Shown in pieces: positions 1-11,209 of a stretch of DNA of 64,000 nucleotides. The position numbers and the translations under genes were made by a program. The notes beneath the pieces were generated by a model. It had not been told where the DNA came from. It ran no database searches and saw only the letters and a list, made by a program, of their open reading frames with translations. The stretch's first letter is position 1. Each line of letters begins with the position of its first letter. Origin of the DNA: Erinaceus europaeus (taxonomy: Eukaryota > Chordata > Mammalia > Eulipotyphla > Erinaceidae); NCBI RefSeq assembly GCF_950295315.1, contig NC_080164.1:63585615-63649614 (forward strand), in the 5' to 3' direction.

Positions 1-2208
1 TGACTTTTGAATGTTAATTTTGTAGCCTGACACCTTACTGTATTGCCTGATGATTTCCAAAAGCTTCTTGCTGGATTCCTTAGGTTTTTCCATGTACACT
101 ATCATGTCATCTGCAAATAAGGAGAGTTTGACTTCTTCTCTTCCAATCTGCATCCCTTGAATTCCTTGCTCCTGCCTGATTGCTATGGCAAGAACTTCCA
201 ACACTATGTTGAACAGTAATGGTGATAGTGGGCAGCCCTGTCTAGTACCTGATCTGAGTGGAAATGCTTCCAGTTTTTCACCATTGAGTATGATGTTGGC
301 TGTAGGTTTGCTATATATAGACTCCACTATCTTCAGGAACTTTCTATCTATTCCCATTTTTTGTAGTGTTTTGATTATAAAGGGATGTTGGATTTTGTCA
401 AAGGCATTCTCTGCATCTATTGATATGACCATGTGGTTTTTGGTCTTGCTTTTGTTGATGTGGTGGATCACATTGATTGATTTACGTATATTAAACCAAC
501 CTTGCATGCCTGGGATAAACCCCACTTGGTCATGATGAACAATCTTTTTGATATACTGCTGTTTCCGGTTGGCTAGAATTTTGTTCAATATTTTAGCATC
601 TATGTTCATCAGAGATATTGGTCTGTAGTTTTCTTTCTTGGTTGTGTCCCTGTCTGCTTTTGGTATCAGGGTGATGTTGGCTTCATAGAAGCTGGCAGGG
701 AGTATTCCAGTGTCTTCAGTCTTCTGGAAGACTTTTAAAAGTAGAAGTATTAGTTCTTCTTTGAAGGTTTTGTAGAATTCATTTGTAAAACCATCTGGTC
801 CAGGACTTTTATTTTTGGGGAGATTTTTGATAACTGTTTCAATTTCATTAGCTGTGATGGACCTGTTCATGTTATCCACTTCCTCTTTACTTAGTTTTGG
901 AAGTTGGTAGGTATCTAGGAAATCGCCCATTTCTTCCAGGTTCTCTAGCTTGGTGGCATATAGTTGTTCATAGAAGCCTCGCATGATATGTTGAATTTCT
1001 GCAGTGTCTGTTGTGATATCTCCTCTTTCATTTACTATCCGATTTATTTGGGTCTTCTCCCTTTTTTATTTTGCGAGTCTGGCTAAAGGTTTGTCGATTT
1101 TGTTTACTCTTTCGAAGAACCAACATTGACTTTCGTTGATCTTTTGTATGGTTTTCCTATTCTCAATGTTATTTATTTCTGCCCTAACTTTAGTGATTTC
1201 TGTCCTGGTTGCTTTAGGGTTCCTTTGTTGTTCTTCTTCTAGGTCTTTAAGATGTGCAATCAGGCTGTTTATTTGTGCCTTTTCTTGTTTCCTAATGTGT
1301 GCTTGTATAGCTATGAACTTCCCTCTTAGGACTGCTTTGGCTGTGTCCCAAATATTTTGATAGCTTGTGTCTTCATTTTCATTGAACTCTCGAAACATTT
1401 TGATTTCTTCCTTGATTTCCTCTTTGACCCAGAAGTTGTTAAGAAGTGTACTGTTGAGCTTCCACATTTTGGCACTGTTACTAATCTTTTGTTGATTGTT
1501 AAGTGTTAGTTTAATTCCACTGTGGTCTGAGAACATGCTTGGGATGATTTCGATGCTCTTGAATTGGCTAATGCTGTCTTTGTGGCCTAACATATGGTCT
1601 ATCCTTGAGAATGACCCATGTAGATTTGAGTAAAATGTGTATTACAGTTTCTTGGGATGAATGACTCTGAAAATGTCCAATAGTTCTAGTTTATCTATCT
1701 CTTCATTTAGCTCCCTTATGTCTTTATTGATTTTCTGCCCAGATGATCTGTCAAGTTGAGACAGTGGGGTGTTGAAGTCCCCTACTACTGTTGTGTTACT
1801 GTTAATATACTTCTGTAGCTCTTTCAGTAGAAGTCTGATGTATTTAGATGGCTTCTCATTGGGTGCATAGATGTTAATAATTGTTAAGTCCTCTTGATTG
1901 ACTGATCCTCTGAGCATTAAGTAGTGTCCATTCCTATCTTTTTTAATCTTATCTATTTTAAAGTCTATCATGTCAGATATGAGAATAGCTGCTCCTGCCC
2001 TTTTTTGTGGGCCATTGGCTTGTATGATAGTTTTCTATCCTTTCACTTTAAGTCTGTGTTTGTCTTGTTGAGTCAGGTGGGTTTCCTGTAGACAGCATAT
2101 TGTTGGGTTGTGTTTTCTGATCCATCTTCCTACTCTGTGTCTTTTAATAGGTGAATTCAGGCCATTGACATTTATTGATATCAAAGATTGAAGATATTTT
2201 AATGCCAT
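1..2208 (-). pseudogene. L1 ORF2 (endonuclease/reverse transcriptase), broken and partial
   Basis: ORF2 starts at an ATG at 2206-2208 (minus strand), about 56 bp after the ORF1 stop, the same spacing as in the copy at 35641. Endonuclease pieces are readable: [12 protein letters not shown] near 1780 and the SDHSGIKL stretch near 1520. It is interrupted by at least three nonsense changes: a TGG-to-TAG near 2035, a stop replacing a Glu codon just after 'HPKKL' (about 1645), and a stop in 'LAK-stop' at about 1066. The reverse transcriptase part continues to position 1 and beyond. It cannot encode a working ORF2 protein. Confidence 0.9.
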
Positions 2209-2264
2209 TCTTGTAGAGTTTTAGAGTGTTTTGATATATGTCCTATTTGTGGTGGTCTGGTTGT

Positions 2265-3232
2265 TTATAGGAGACCTTTCAGAACTTCTTTCAGGGCATG
2301 CTTGGTGATGGTTGCTTCCTTCAACTGTTGCTTGTCTGAGAAGGTTTTGATGCCTCCCTCTAGTCTGAATGACATTCTAGCAGGATATAGTATTCTTGGC
2401 TGAAAGCCTTTCTCATTGAGCACTCGATAGATATCTTGCCATTCTCTTCTGGCCTGTAGTGTTTGTATGGAGAAGTCTGCTGCTAATCTTACAGGTTTTC
2501 CTTTGTAGGTTACTCTTTGTTTTTCTCTTGCAGCCTTCAGGATCCTTTCTTTATCCTTGTTCCTTTCCATTCTAAGTATGATATGTCTTGATGTCTTTAT
2601 GTCTGGGTTAATTCTGTTTGGGACCCTCTGGGCTTCTTGAATTTTTATGTCTTTGATGTTGTCTAGACTAGAGAAGTTTTCAGCTACTATGGCCTGGAAA
2701 ATGCTTTCTTCCTCTCCTTCTCTTTCTTCCTCTGGTATGCCAATAATACGTATATTGTTTCTTTTGAAGTCATCCCCTAGGTCTCTGTTGTTGTTTTCAG
2801 CATCTCTTAATCTCTTTTTGAGATCTCTTACTTCTTTTTTAGTTGTCTCTAATTCGTTCTCAATCTTGCTGTCTTCAGCCTCATTGATTCTATTCTCTCT
2901 GCCCTCTACTGTTTTCTGGAGTTCATCTATTTTGTTGCCCTGCTCTATACTGTTTTAGCTTGTTCAGCTAGCTGCATTCTTAGCTCATCGATTTCAGCTT
3001 TCAGCTCTCTAATAACCATGAGATAATTAGAATTTTCTTCCATATTCTCATTTGTTGTTCCTGCATTTCTGGTTACAATTTTTTCAAATTCTTTACTCAC
3101 TCCTGTTATTATTCCCTTAGCTAATGTTTGGATGTTGACCTCGTTATTTTGTGCTTCACCCTCTGGAGGACTTTTAGCTGGAGTCTTGTCCTGGTTCGAT
3201 TCTCCAATATTTTTTCTTGTTGTTTTAACCAT
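2265..3232 (-). pseudogene. L1 ORF1 (RNA-binding chaperone), frameshifted
   Basis: The start MVKTTRKN at 3232 and the end KEVLKGLL at 2265 match the intact 324-codon ORF1 at 34610-35584. A single-base deletion after 'EQAKTV' (near 2950) creates an immediate stop. The C-terminal domain is open again at 2265-2570 (RILYPARMSFRL). The intact family protein has a coiled coil, an RRM-like domain and a C-terminal domain, and binds L1 RNA in trimers. Here only the first 95 residues could be made. Confidence 0.9.
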
Positions 3233-3960
3233 TTTATATATTATGTTATGAGTTGCCTTTATCAGTACTTTTAAAATTATTGATCACAATTGCCTGGATT
3301 GACTTGTGTCTAAGTAAGTTAATTAAAGGGTTCACAGTGGTGGAAGTTAACAGTTATTTCAATCCCTGAGTTGGAGCTCAGTGGTTTAAAAGCCTCTTTC
3401 TTTCTTTTTTTTTTCCTTTCCGGTAGGCTATGGGAGCCTGAGGGCTTTTAAACTATCAATAGGCTTCTTAGCTTAATCACTGACTCCTGACCAAGAGATA
3501 AAGCAGGGTGTGGCAGAGATAATCCAGCGGTTATGCAAAGAGACTTTCACAGCCCCTCAGCTATGCCACCGAGGTATAGGTCTTCTGAGTTTCCTGGTTA
3601 GATCTCTGTCCCCTGGTGTCCCTTCCTGTCGCTGCTCCAGATTCTGAGGGTAGTAGCAATGGAGACTCAGAGTTGCACTTGGTGAGTCTCTGGGGAGTCC
3701 TCTCCTCCCTTAAGCTCTACCCTTGTTGCTGGAGCAGACTGGAGGTGTTGTCTCAACTGATAAACTGCTGAACTGTTAGCAGTCACTTAATCTCTCCTTA
3801 GGCCCTTCTCTCCTCTCTGTCACCAGCCACACGTGTTTGTACTGACCGGTGATTTACTGGGTTCCTGTGGTCATTCTAGTCCTGTCTCGTTTTGGTCCCG
3901 GGTGGTCTCCTTTGGTATTCCTAGTTGATCGGGAGAGGAGAGAGGATAGAAAGCGATCTC

Positions 3961-4232
3961 ACCCTTATTGTTTTTATTGATGTAGTTATTATTGTTGTTG
4001 TTGATGATGTCACCGTAGTTGGATAGGACAGAGAGAAATGGAGAGAGGAGGGGAAGACAGAGAGGGGGAGAGAAAGACAGACAATTGCAGACCTGCTTCA
4101 CTGCCTGTGAAGTGACAACTTCCCCACCCACAGTTATGGAGCCCGGGGCTGGAACCGGGATCCTTATGCCAGTCCTTGCATTCTGTGTCACATGCGCTAT
4201 ACCCGCCACACTACCACCAACTCCCAGAATAA
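3961..4232 (-). mobile_element. tRNA-derived SINE, family A (ERI-like)
   Basis: Read on the minus strand it has a tRNA-like head with a B-box-like 'ggttccagccc', then a conserved body, a CT-rich stretch and 'cctatccaac', then an AAC/AAT-rich tail. The tail abuts the 5' end of the L1 at 3960. RNA polymerase III would transcribe an intact master; this copy is diverged. Confidence 0.88.
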
Positions 4233-4249
4233 ACGATTTTAAAAAATTA

Positions 4250-4420
4250 CCTTTTTTTTATTTATTGGCTAGCGACAGCCAGAAATTGAGAGAGAAAAGG
4301 GGAGATAGAGAAGGAGAGAGACAGAGAGATACCTGCAGCATTGCTTCACCAGTTGCAAAACTTTCCCCCTGTAGGTGGGGACCTGGGGCTCGAATCTGGG
4401 TCCTTGCACATTAGGCCCTG
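4250..4420 (-). mobile_element. tRNA-derived SINE, family C
   Basis: Minus-strand copy with the family C order: head, 'gaggtggaag'-type middle, CT-rich stretch and an A/T tail ('tttttttatttattgg' on +). The head end is ragged near 4420. It lies between two family-A copies. Confidence 0.75.
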
Positions 4421-4525
4421 GTAATGGCAAGAAAGAATAAACCTACTCCCCCTGAGGATTCCTAATCAGTAGTCCATACACAGAGTGACTGAACACTGAA
4501 ATTAATGCTACCTTTGTGACCAAAA

Positions 4526-4880
4526 CCTTTTTTTTTCTCTCTGGGGTTATTGCTGGGCTCCGTGCCTGCACCATGAATCCACCGCTCCTGGAGGCCATTT
4601 TCCCCCCTTTTGTTGCCATTGTTGTTGTAGCCACGTTGTGGTTATTATTATTGCCATTGTTGACGCTATTCATTGTTGGATAGGACAGAGAGAAATGGAG
4701 AGAGGAGGGGAAGACAGAGAAAATAGAGAAAGATAGACACCTGCAGACCTGCTTCACTGTCTGTGAAGCGACTCCCCTGCAGGTGGGGAGCCGGGGGCTC
4801 GAACCTGGATCCTTACTCTGGTCCTTGTGCTTTGCGCCACATGCGCTTAACCCACTGCGCCACCTCCCTACCTCCGACTC
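4526..4880 (-). mobile_element. tRNA-derived SINE, family A, long form
   Basis: Full-length long variant on the minus strand: head at about 4880, conserved body, CAA-rich linker, then an extra 3' module of about 90 bp (sense 'aggagcggtggattcatgg' ... 'agcaataacccc') and an A tail that appears as the T run at 4526. The same extra module recurs at 9994-10320, 15825-16195 and 57976-58310, so it defines a subfamily. Confidence 0.88.
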
Positions 4881-5164
4881 CCGACCAAAACCTTTTAAAG
4901 TGGTCTTAGGTAGTGATGAATTTCTGAGACATCTTTCAGAAGCACACTACCTCTGAGGACATGATCATTGACCCAAGCTTTAGACAACTCCAATAGGGGT
5001 CTGAGGAATTTGAGTTTAAGATCAAGGGCAAAGTAAAAGTATTTTATAACAAAAATCAACAACATACTTTCAGTAATGGAACTTTCAAGGAATATACATT
5101 AAAGAGAAGGAAATGACATTGGGAATTCTGGAATGCCAGGAGAAGATTATCAAGTTAAGATAAA

Positions 5165-5318
5165 ATTAGATCTGAGAGGAGGCAGTAGATAAACTCTTGG
5201 ACTCTGTAGCATGAGGTCATGAGGTCAGTACCTAGTATCACATGTGCCAAAGTAATGCTTTAGCTCTCTTTCTCCCTCTGTCTTTTTCCACTAATAAACA
5301 AATCTTTAGAAATAAAGA
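5165..5318 (+). mobile_element. tRNA-derived SINE, family D, diverged
   Basis: Head 'ggaggcagtagataaactc', 'catgaggtc' and a CT-rich stretch followed by 'ctaataaacaaatc' match the family D pattern also seen at 32925-33075. It is divergent and therefore older. Confidence 0.6.
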
Positions 5319-6445
5319 CACAGTGAAAGAGTTTTAGACAATGAGATTTGATTTTGAGAAAACAACCAGCTGAACACAAAACCATGCAAACTATTCATCT
5401 GCATTCTAAATTGGGAGAAAAACATGTGTAGGAGAAGAAACAGGATCAGATTTAGAAGAATTTACCAGTCTATGGCTTTTGGACTTTATTCTCCTGAGTG
5501 GAGGGAGATAATGAATCTTTATATTGAATAGATGATAAGATGAGATTCCTTGGGAGAGCAAACAGATCATTTAGATGAGTGGATTAGCTTGGTCATGAGA
5601 TAATAGAAAGTGGGGACAATTAACAAGGACTCTGGCAACTGGCAAGAGCCATTTTAATGAAGTGTCTCTGCTCAGAATGTTTGTGATCTCCGGACTTAAA
5701 AAGGCTATGATGCAGGAACAGTAATATGGCAGTGTGTGCCAAGATCTACTTGAGAGGTCAGTTCCCGACCTTTGCTGTTTCTTCAAAATTGGCAATCATT
5801 AAGTCACCACTATTTTGCTAGCTCTTGTTGAATTCCTTAAATTATACTCCTTCTTTTGTAAATAGTGCCTTCACTAAGTTCTCCTCAGCTTTTCCCCTTC
5901 TCCTGGCACTCTCTTTTCTGCTACAAGGAAGGCGATATCAAACATGGTCAATGCTTGCATGCTTTCTTGCACCAGCACAGGCACTACCTGAGAACCAGGA
6001 GGGGACTCATGCATCCATGGCCCCTTCCCTTATGTACCAGAGCTCTTTCTTTGTTCCAACTCATCATTTCCTGGGCCCTAGATCAACATGAATCATAGTC
6101 TACTTGTTTGTCCTCTTTCTTCTCCAGCACTCAAATATGTCATTGTCAGTCCTCCCAGGACACCTGCTTTTTCTCAATCACACCTGCATTTCATATTTTT
6201 CATCCGATCATAAGTTCTTCATGGGAAAGGCTTATCTGCCCATGCCAGACACATGTCGCTCTATAAATCTGATACTAACCATGTTCCCTCAAACCGGAAA
6301 TAGTCACTGCATTCCTTTTCCTTGCATAACTCCTGTAACTCAACACTGACCTGAATGATAGTTACAATTGTGTTTTCTTTTTTCACAGAGCTGGGATTTC
6401 ACACATGCATGACTTCCTGGCTCCTGGGTGAGTTCTTTTTCTTTC
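5319..6445. other. Intergenic DNA without recognised features
   Basis: There are short open frames on both strands (for example 5825-6091), but none has protein-like composition that I recognise, and base composition is ordinary intergenic. I see no repeat family shared with the rest of the window. Confidence 0.5.
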
Positions 6446-6449
6446 TTTC

Positions 6450-8580
6450 CATTTTGTCCCCTTTAATGGAGGATTAATGTTTTACATTCAACAGTAAATA
6501 TAATAGTTTTTACATGTATAACATTTCTCAGTTTTCCACATAACAGTACAATCCCCACTAGGTCCTCTGTCATCCTTTTTGGACCTGTACTCCCCACCCA
6601 TCCACCCCAGAGTCTTTTACGTTGGTGCAATACACCAACTCCTGTCTAAGTTCAGCTTTGTGTTTTCTCTTCTGATCTTATTTCTCAACTTCTGTTCATG
6701 AGTGAGATCATCCCATATTCATGCTTCTGTTTCTTACTTATCTCACTTAACGTGATTCCTTCAAGCTCTATCCAAGATGAGGTGAAGAAGATGAAATCAC
6801 CATTTTTAACAGCTGAGTACTATTCCATTGTGTATATACACCACAACTTGCTCAGCCACTCATCTGTTGTTGGACACCTGGGTTGCTTCCAGGTTTTGGC
6901 TATTACAAATTGTGTTACTGTAAACATACACAAATCTTTTTAGATGAATATGTTTGGTTTCTTAGGATATATCCCCAGGAGAGGAATTGCAGGGTCATAG
7001 GGTAGGTCCATTTCTAGCCTTCTGAGAGTTCTCCAGACTGTTCTCCACAGGGGTTGGACCAATTGACATTCCCACCAGCAGTGTAGGAGGGTTCCTTTGA
7101 CCCCACAACCTCTCCAGCATTTGTTGCTGCTGCCTTTTCTGATGTATGACATTCTTATAGGAGTGAAGTGGTATCTCATTGTTTTCTTTATTTGCATTTC
7201 TCAGACAATCAATACCTTGGAGCGGTTTTTCATGGTTCTTGGCCTTTCAGATCTCTTCTGTGGTGAATGTTCTGTCCATGTCATCTCCTCATTTTTGGAT
7301 GGGGTCATTTGTTTTCTTGTTGTTGAGTTTGGCAAGCTCTTTATATATGTTGGTTATTAAACTCTTGTCTGATGTATGGCATGTAAAGATCTTCTCCCAT
7401 TCTGTGAGGGGTCTCTTGGTTTGGGTAGTGCTTTCTTTTGCTGTGCAGAAGCTTTTTAATTTGATGTAGCCCCATAGGTTTATACTTGCCTTAGTCTTCC
7501 TTGTAATTGGATTCGTTTCATTGAAAATATCTTTAAAATTTACATGAAAAATAGTTCTGCCAATATTTTCCTCTAAGTACCTGATAGTTTCTGGTCTAAC
7601 AGCCAAGTCCTTAATCCACTTGGAATTTATTTTTGTGTTTGGTGAAATATAGGTGTGGGGGCTTACTTCTAGGCTCTCAATTCTATTCCACTGGTCAGTT
7701 TGTCTATTCATGTTTCAGTGCCAAGCAGTTTTGATAACAATGGCCCTATAATACAAATATAGGGATCTGGGAGTGTGATGCCTCCAGCCCTGTTCTTTCT
7801 TCTCAAGATTGCTTTGGCAAATCTAGGTCTCTTCTTGTTCCAGATAAACATTTGTAGCATTTGTTCTATACACCTAAAAAATGTGGTTGCAGCCCTGATG
7901 GAGATTACATTAAATTTGTGTATGGCTCTGGGTAGTATATTCATTTTAATAATGTTAATTCAACCTATGAACATGGAATATCTTTCCACTTCTTTGTGTC
8001 TTTTTCTATTTCCTTGAGTAGTGACTCGTAATTTCCAGTATACAAGTCTTTCACATCTATGGTTAGGTTTATTCCTAGATAGTTTATTGTTTTTGTTGCT
8101 ATAGTAAAAGGAATTGACTTCTGGATTTTAACTTCTTCTAACTTAGTGTTTGCATTGAGGAATGCCACTGACTTTTGAATGTTAATTTTGTAGCCTGACA
8201 CCTAACTGTATTGCCTGATGATTTCCAAAAACTTCTTGCTAGATTCTTTAAGTTTTTTAATGTATACTATCATGTCATCTTCAAATAAGAAGAGTTTGAC
8301 TTCTTCTCTTCCAATCTTTATGCCTTTAATTCCTTGCTCCTGCCTGATTGCTATGGCAAGAACTTCCAACACTATGTTGAACAGTAATGGTGATAGTGGG
8401 CAGCCCTGTCTAGGGATGATAGGGATTCTCCCTATCTGAGGGAGAATGTTTCCAGTTTTTCACCACTGAGTATGATGTTGATGATGTTGGCTGTGGGTTT
8501 GCTGTTTAGAAATCCACTATCTTGAGGAATTTTGCATCTGTTCCTTTTTTTTTTTTTCCCATAACATTTTGATTATAAAG
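6450..8580 (-). mobile_element. LINE-1 3' fragment (L1B), 5'-truncated
   Basis: Minus strand. The 3' UTR runs from about 6450 to 6830 (it ends in the sense motif 'attaatcctccattaaa'). It is preceded by the ORF2 C-terminal Cys-rich domain ([19 protein letters not shown], around 7090) and upstream ORF2 fragments to about 8580. The frame is broken repeatedly (open pieces at 6940-7197, 7289-7711, 7708-7944, 7965-8201). The 5' truncation is typical of incomplete target-primed reverse transcription. Its sequence around 8170 overlaps the position where the copy at 1-3960 leaves the window, so this is a separate insertion. Confidence 0.92.
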
Positions 8581-9993
8581 GGACAAGGTGAGTTCTTCAT
8601 TCAGATAGAGAGACAGAGAGGGAGAGACACAATAGTATGAAAATTTCTGCTGGCACTTTGACACTTCCATGTGGTACTAGAGCTTATACATAAATCATTC
8701 ATATGGCAGAGCACAGACCCTACCCAGTGAGTTCTCTCTCAACCCCCTTATATGTGTTTTCTTGATGACACTGTGACTGCTTCTATAAGCGATCGTGCTG
8801 AATTTCTTGTTCTGTTATCAGTTCCATCAGCAAGGCCTGACTCACAGAGACCTTTCATAGTGCTGTGTGGATTAAATCACATTCATTGGTCTACCATGAA
8901 CATTAAAGCATAAAAGTTGGTCACAAGTAAATTTCAGCCCTGTTAATTTTTATTATTTATTTTTAAATATGTTGGGTACTCTCAGTCAGGAATAAGGTCA
9001 GGGACTTTTTCCCAGTAATTTATTATTCTCCTTGTGAGGCCTGAGTGAAAAGGGGAGTGATCATTTTGTTTTATTATGAGTCATGGGTTTACCATCTGAG
9101 GTCTTTAGATGCACTGTCTTGAACCTACAGACCAGACAATCACCAATAAACTGTTGAGTGAGTATGCACTATGTGTGTTGGCTCAGACACATGACGGGCA
9201 CAAGACCAGGGCCTTCGAGCTCTTTTTCAGTTTCCAAAAGGAACTTTGGGGTGTGGGGAAATATCATAGTGGTTATGCAAAACCACCTTCATGCCTGAGG
9301 CACCAAAAGGGAACATTATCCTTCCTCCTTTCTTGCTCTGACTTTAAACATAAGGAAGATCTTGTTGCTCTTTATGTCTCAAGTTGAACTACAGTCCCTG
9401 CAAGTTATAAATTATCCCTTCTACTAAGTTTTTCTTCTGTGCATGAATCTCCCAGAGGGACTTCTGGGAGGGTATATTTGTCTCAAGAGGCAGTTGATAT
9501 AGGTATTTGTCTTATTTTGTTTTTAAACAGAGAGACAGAAAGAGAGAGAGAGATCATATCACCAAAGCTTCTTCCAATGAATTAAGGGCCAGGCTCATGT
9601 CTGGGTCATGTACAGGTCATGTACAGCACACTATCCAGATGAATTATTTCACCAGTGAGGAAGTAGGTGTTTGATTCCAGAAGCAAGCATAACCATATTT
9701 TTCATACATAGTTCCTGTCCAAGACCTAAGCTTTGGAGGCAGCCCCCTCCAATGCCAAAAGTAATCTATGTGATTAGCATGGACTGTGGGCTCACAGACA
9801 ATCCCATCCCGACTGTGTATACCTCAGGAACCTTGGATTGTGAGCTAGGGCACCTATATGTCAGGAGTTCTGAGTTTGTCAAGAGAGGTCATGCTCTTAC
9901 TCAGCCATTTTAACTCTGATATGGAGACCTTGAACCTGTACTGAGTGTAGGGTTGCTTCTTCAGGGCGGGCTCCCCCAGATAAGTTAAAATCC
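8581..9993. other. Intergenic DNA with old SINE remnants
   Basis: About 8590-8755 looks like a diverged minus-strand tRNA-derived SINE (GA-rich tail, then 'agagcttatacata'). Around 9265-9325 and 9530-9660 there are further degenerate family-B-like pieces ('gtggttatgcaaaa', 'gagagagagagatcat'). No gene is supported; the 92-codon open frame at 9109-9387 overlaps SINE remnants. Confidence 0.45.
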
Positions 9994-10320
9994 AGCAACA
10001 AGGGGTGTTGGGCAGTAGCACAGCCCAACATCAAGTGCACATGATGCAAAGCACAAGGACCAGCATAAGGATCCCAGTTCAAGCCCCTGGCTCCCTACCT
10101 GCAGGGGGGTTGAAGCAGGTCTGCAGGTGTCTATCTTTCTCTCCCCCTCTCTGTCTCCTCCCCTCTCTCCATTTATCTCTGTCTTATCCAACAACAACAG
10201 CAGCAATGACAACAAGAGTAGCAACAAAATGGGAAAAATGACCACCAGGAGCAGTGGGTTCGTAGTGCAGGCACTGAACACCAGCAATAACCCTGGAGGA
10301 AAAAAAAATAGCAACAAGGG
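9994..10320 (+). mobile_element. tRNA-derived SINE, family A, long form, with TSD
   Basis: Complete copy with the 3' extra module and A tail. It is flanked by an 11-bp direct repeat 'agcaacaaggg' at 9994-10004 and 10310-10320. This is a typical L1-mobilised insertion. Confidence 0.9.
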
Positions 10321-11209
10321 TTTGCTTTGGGGAGTGATGAGTGGCTTTGGATTTACTACCCATTCCTCCTCTTCATTCTGTATCATTCAGATCTGGGAGA
10401 AAATATCTTGTCAACAGGTGAAATTTGGGTGAGCCTGACTCTGTGATTCAACCCTAACAGGTAATGTGCTGTGTCCAAAGGATTTCCCAGTTCTTGTTCT
10501 CAAACCCTCTGGATACTCTCTTCACTGGATTTAGCCCTAGAGTTAGGCCAAACACCATATCACAGTTCCAACCTCACCACCACCCATACCTAGGAAAGGC
10601 ATCTTTCTGGACATCAGGAGCTCCGGATTCAAGTCTTAGCTCTACCTATGAATCCTTAGTCTAGTCAACTAAACTTTATGAGTCTTCATTCTATCCACTG
10701 TACAGACATAATAATCCTATAAGATTCTGAGTGTAAATCTGAGGATCAAAATAATGAATGTAAGTCTTTAATTGACTCTAAACAGGAACCAGCATTTATT
10801 ACCTTTTTGTTCTGGAATTTTTTTATTTCTTTATTGGAGAATTAATGACTTATAGCCAACAGTAAAATACAATATTTTTTACATGTGTAACATTTCTCAG
10901 TTTTCACATTTCCATTAAACTCCTCTGGTACTTCTTCTATCCTTCAGGTCATTCTAAATAAACTCTGGTGTGACTGATTAACAATGAACTTGTTGTTTGC
11001 CTTTCTTGACAATAATTTGCTTTTGAAACCAAAACTTCCCATACCTTCATTTCTAGAATAAGATAGGAAATGGATTCCAAGTTCACAGGCAAAATGGGAA
11101 AGGGCCACTTCTTAGTCAAGATTTTGCTGCCTTCACTTGGGTGGAGACTTGGCTGGTGTCCTTGTGATAAGATGAACCTACTTTGATTCAACTTCCAGAG
11201 GCAGAGCTA
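10321..11209. other. Intergenic DNA with a short L1 3' UTR remnant
   Basis: About 10810-10960 is a minus-strand L1 3' UTR end ('tctttattggagaattaatg', 'cagtaaaatacaata', 'acatttctcagttttc'). The rest shows no recognisable element. Short open frames here have no recognisable protein content. Confidence 0.55.

Larger units (their letters stand above)
1..3960 (-). mobile_element. LINE-1 (L1A), 3'-clipped by the window edge
   Basis: This is the 5' UTR, ORF1 and about two thirds of ORF2 of an L1 read on the minus strand. It aligns by eye along its length with the plus-strand copy at 33986-39397. The 5' UTR occupies about 3233-3960 and ends at the CT-rich pentamer block typical of these copies (here only about two units). 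The element runs off the left edge inside ORF2, just 3' of the reverse transcriptase core. Both ORFs are broken, so it is a dead copy. A family-A SINE abuts its 5' end. Confidence 0.93.

Noticed and set aside
185..535. Plus-strand 116-codon open frame (and similar ones at 37315-37722, 11471-11854 on the minus strand)
   Set aside because: These are the antisense of the L1 ORF2 reverse transcriptase region. The same shadow recurs at every L1 copy.
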